Below are positions 62,571-64,000 of a stretch of DNA of 64,000 nt, in pieces. The notes beneath the pieces were generated by a model that saw nothing but the letters and a program-made list of their open reading frames with translations, was not told the DNA's origin and made no database searches. The position numbers were made by a program, and so were the translations under genes. Location: positions 42,762 to 106,761 of the forward strand of contig NZ_RCUA01000005.1 of assembly GCF_003731635.1 (NCBI RefSeq), read 5' to 3'. Every line of letters starts with the position of its first letter. The stretch's first letter is position 1. Source of the stretch: Marisediminitalea oceani. Lineage in GTDB: Bacteria; Pseudomonadota; Gammaproteobacteria; Enterobacterales; Alteromonadaceae.

Positions 62571-63980
62571 ATGCCACGTAAAAAGCAGCCCACAAAGCCA
62601 CCCGTCGCTACTAATCTCGATGATGCCAATGAGCTCATTAGTACACTCTGGGACAGGCTAAATGACCTCGAAGACCGACTGAATCAAAACAGTCGTAATT
62701 CATCGCGCCCGCCATCTTCTAATGGTCCGAGTGTAGCTTCATCTGCGCCAGCTAAAAAGCCGACGGGCCGTAAGCGCGGTGCGCAATCCGGCCATAAAGG
62801 TAGTAAGCGGATGCTGGCCGATACCGTTGATGAGACGCGCACCTATTATCCCGACGATACTTGTGCTTGCGGTGGTGACATTGCTATCAATGATTCCCCT
62901 TATCGTCGGCATCAGGTATTTGATATTCCCAGCCAGGCATTCTCTGTAGTCGAACATCAGTTGCATCAGGGCCAGTGTTGTCAGTGCAGTAAAACGGTAA
63001 AAGCAACGCTACCTGACAACGTGAATCAGGGGCAGATGGGAAATAACCTGCTAGCCTATGTGGCAATGCAGTCGGGGCAGTTTCACCAGAGTATCAGTAA
63101 AATCCAGCAGCAGCTCGAACAGAACTTCGGTTTATCGTTCAGTCGCGGTGCTATCTCTGAAGCGCAGGGCCGGGTTAGTTCAGTACTGACGCCAGCGTAT
63201 CAGGATATCAAAGAGACGATGCGCACTGAGGCGGTGGTGCACTGCGATGAAACCCGTCATCAGCGTGGTAACGAAAACCGCTGGATGTGGCAGGTATGCA
63301 CAGCAGAATTATCATGCTTTATGACGCACTTCTCACGTGGCGCCTGGGCGGCAAAGAAACTACTCGGCGATAATCCGGAAAACATTGTTGTTACTGACCA
63401 GTATGCCGGTTATCACTACATCGATTCAGACCACCGTCAATTGTGCTGGGCGCATATCTTAAGAAACATGAATGCGCTGGCGGAAAGCTGGGGTACGAAT
63501 AAAACCTATGGAACAACGTTAGTCAGGCTCATTCGCATACTGTTCCGGCTGCAACACCGGTATGAGAGTAACGCACTAAGTGAAAAGCGATACCTGGACC
63601 GGATGGAAAAACTACGCATCGCCTGGCGAGAGCAACTTGAACTGGCATCAAGACGCTGTGTGACTCCCCGCTATCAGAACCGGTGTAAGCTACTGCTAAA
63701 ACACGATGACATGTGCTGGGTATTCCTCAGTCACGATGGCGTCCCTCTCACTAACAATGAAGCCGAGCGTTCATTGCGAAGCTATGTGCTGTGGCGAAAA
63801 GGCAGCTATGGCGTGTGGTCACATCGGGGCGAACTGTTCAGACAACGTATACTCACCATCGTAGAAACCTGCCGAAAACAAAAGCTGAATCCTCTGAAAT
63901 GGATCCGGGCAATACTTGCTGCGACGCTGAATAAAACCACCTATCCTCTGCTCAACGACTTTAAAGCTGCCTGTCAATAG
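62571..63980 (+). CDS. IS66 family transposase
   Basis: A 469-residue transposase. The N-terminal coiled coil and NSRNSSRPPSSNGPS linker, a zinc-finger (CACGG and CCQCS stretch), and the DDE core are seen: HCDETRH for the first Asp, VVTDQYAGYHYI for the second and NNEAERSLR for the Glu. The start ATG 62571 is preferred to the ten-residue longer frame. It is full length, with no frameshift, so it may be active. Its last codons are inside the right terminal repeat. Confidence 0.93.
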   Translation: MPRKKQPTKPPVATNLDDANELISTLWDRLNDLEDRLNQNSRNSSRPPSSNGPSVASSAPAKKPTGRKRGAQSGHKGSKRMLADTVDETRTYYPDDTCACGGDIAINDSPYRRHQVFDIPSQAFSVVEHQLHQGQCCQCSKTVKATLPDNVNQGQMGNNLLAYVAMQSGQFHQSISKIQQQLEQNFGLSFSRGAISEAQGRVSSVLTPAYQDIKETMRTEAVVHCDETRHQRGNENRWMWQVCTAELSCFMTHFSRGAWAAKKLLGDNPENIVVTDQYAGYHYIDSDHRQLCWAHILRNMNALAESWGTNKTYGTTLVRLIRILFRLQHRYESNALSEKRYLDRMEKLRIAWREQLELASRRCVTPRYQNRCKLLLKHDDMCWVFLSHDGVPLTNNEAERSLRSYVLWRKGSYGVWSHRGELFRQRILTIVETCRKQKLNPLKWIRAILAATLNKTTYPLLNDFKAACQ

Positions 63981-63999
63981 GGCCTTGGTGAACGGTTAC
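63971..63999. repeat. Right terminal inverted repeat of IS66-type element
   Basis: 29 bases, complementary to the left repeat except one base, containing the transposase stop TAG at 63978-63980. Confidence 0.92.
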
Positions 64000-64000
64000 G

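Larger units (their letters stand above)
62471..63999 (+). mobile_element. Complete IS66-type insertion sequence
   Basis: A 1529-bp element bounded by 29-bp terminal inverted repeats (62471-62499 and 63971-63999) that differ at one base, starting GTAACCGTTC. It carries one transposase gene and no accessory tnpA/tnpB, so it fits the single-ORF (ISBst12-like) IS66 subgroup. Its transposase stop codon lies inside the right repeat. The window ends one base after the right end, so a target duplication cannot be read. Confidence 0.9.

Noticed and set aside
1..64000. tRNA, rRNA, CRISPR arrays, integrases or prophage genes
   Set aside because: None seen on reading both strands; only one insertion sequence is present.

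Overview
The window looks like chromosomal DNA of a marine gammaproteobacterium of the order Alteromonadales, probably family Alteromonadaceae. The support is protein family content (TonB-Xanth-Caul receptor with SapC, cupin and tryptophan-halogenase partners, DUF3718, DUF2788, anti-phage-type dGTPase), gene pairs typical of gammaproteobacteria (alaA-yfbR, msrP-msrQ, etfBA with ETF-QO) and motifs matching LexA, HexR, Fur and ZntR sites. The genus cannot be fixed from the sequence alone. I see no rRNA, tRNA, CRISPR array or prophage.

Layout. 1-8.8 kb: long regulatory leader, then a TonB-dependent receptor followed by SapC, a JmjC-like cupin and two flavin halogenase-like proteins, all on + and closely spaced; this reads as an outer-membrane uptake locus. 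8.8-12.6 kb: a Pmp3/YqaE peptide whose start codon lies in a perfect hairpin, a ZntR-like regulator with its Cu/Zn permease, and a LysR/DMT-exporter divergon. 12.65-13.1 kb: a non-coding segment packed with nested inverted repeats and ending in a terminator, the least explained part of the window. 13.1-22.8 kb: M2 peptidase, YchJ, an SOS-controlled SulA-like protein, a GlxA-type regulator, rhodanese plus GNAT, an MBL-rhodanese fusion and MsrPQ. 22.8-28.7 kb: alaA-yfbR-dgt (nucleotide pool functions), an LRAT-like protein, DUF2189 and DUF3718 proteins. 28.7-36.2 kb: an adaptor and two tandem RND pumps. 36.5-42.4 kb: MFS, OsmC, CvfB, then pxpABC with a D-amino acid transaminase. 42.4-49.8 kb: fur, chemoreceptor, flavodoxin, YbfF, H-NS, ETF-QO. 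50-57 kb: etfBA, a CBM48 protein with a HexR-type site, a second RND pump, and an unknown gene with a consensus LexA box. 57-62.5 kb: hydrolases, small membrane proteins, aromatic/aspartate aminotransferase and an NRDE protein. 62.47-64 kb: a complete IS66-type insertion sequence sitting 10 bp from the NRDE start codon.

How the parts work together. The two divergent ETF units form one electron-transfer module (EtfAB to ETF-QO to quinone) around a shared 16-bp palindrome. The adaptor and the two RND permeases at 28.7-36.2 kb form one operon without an outer-membrane channel gene. PxpABC opens 5-oxoproline to glutamate, and the overlapping transaminase could pass amino groups on to D-amino acids. 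Regulatory sites suggest several global circuits reach this segment: SOS (16.1 and 56.9 kb), HexR carbon control (27.9 and 52.1 kb), Fur (46.8 kb) and zinc (10.7 kb). All functional assignments rest on motif and family recognition by eye; no database search was run.
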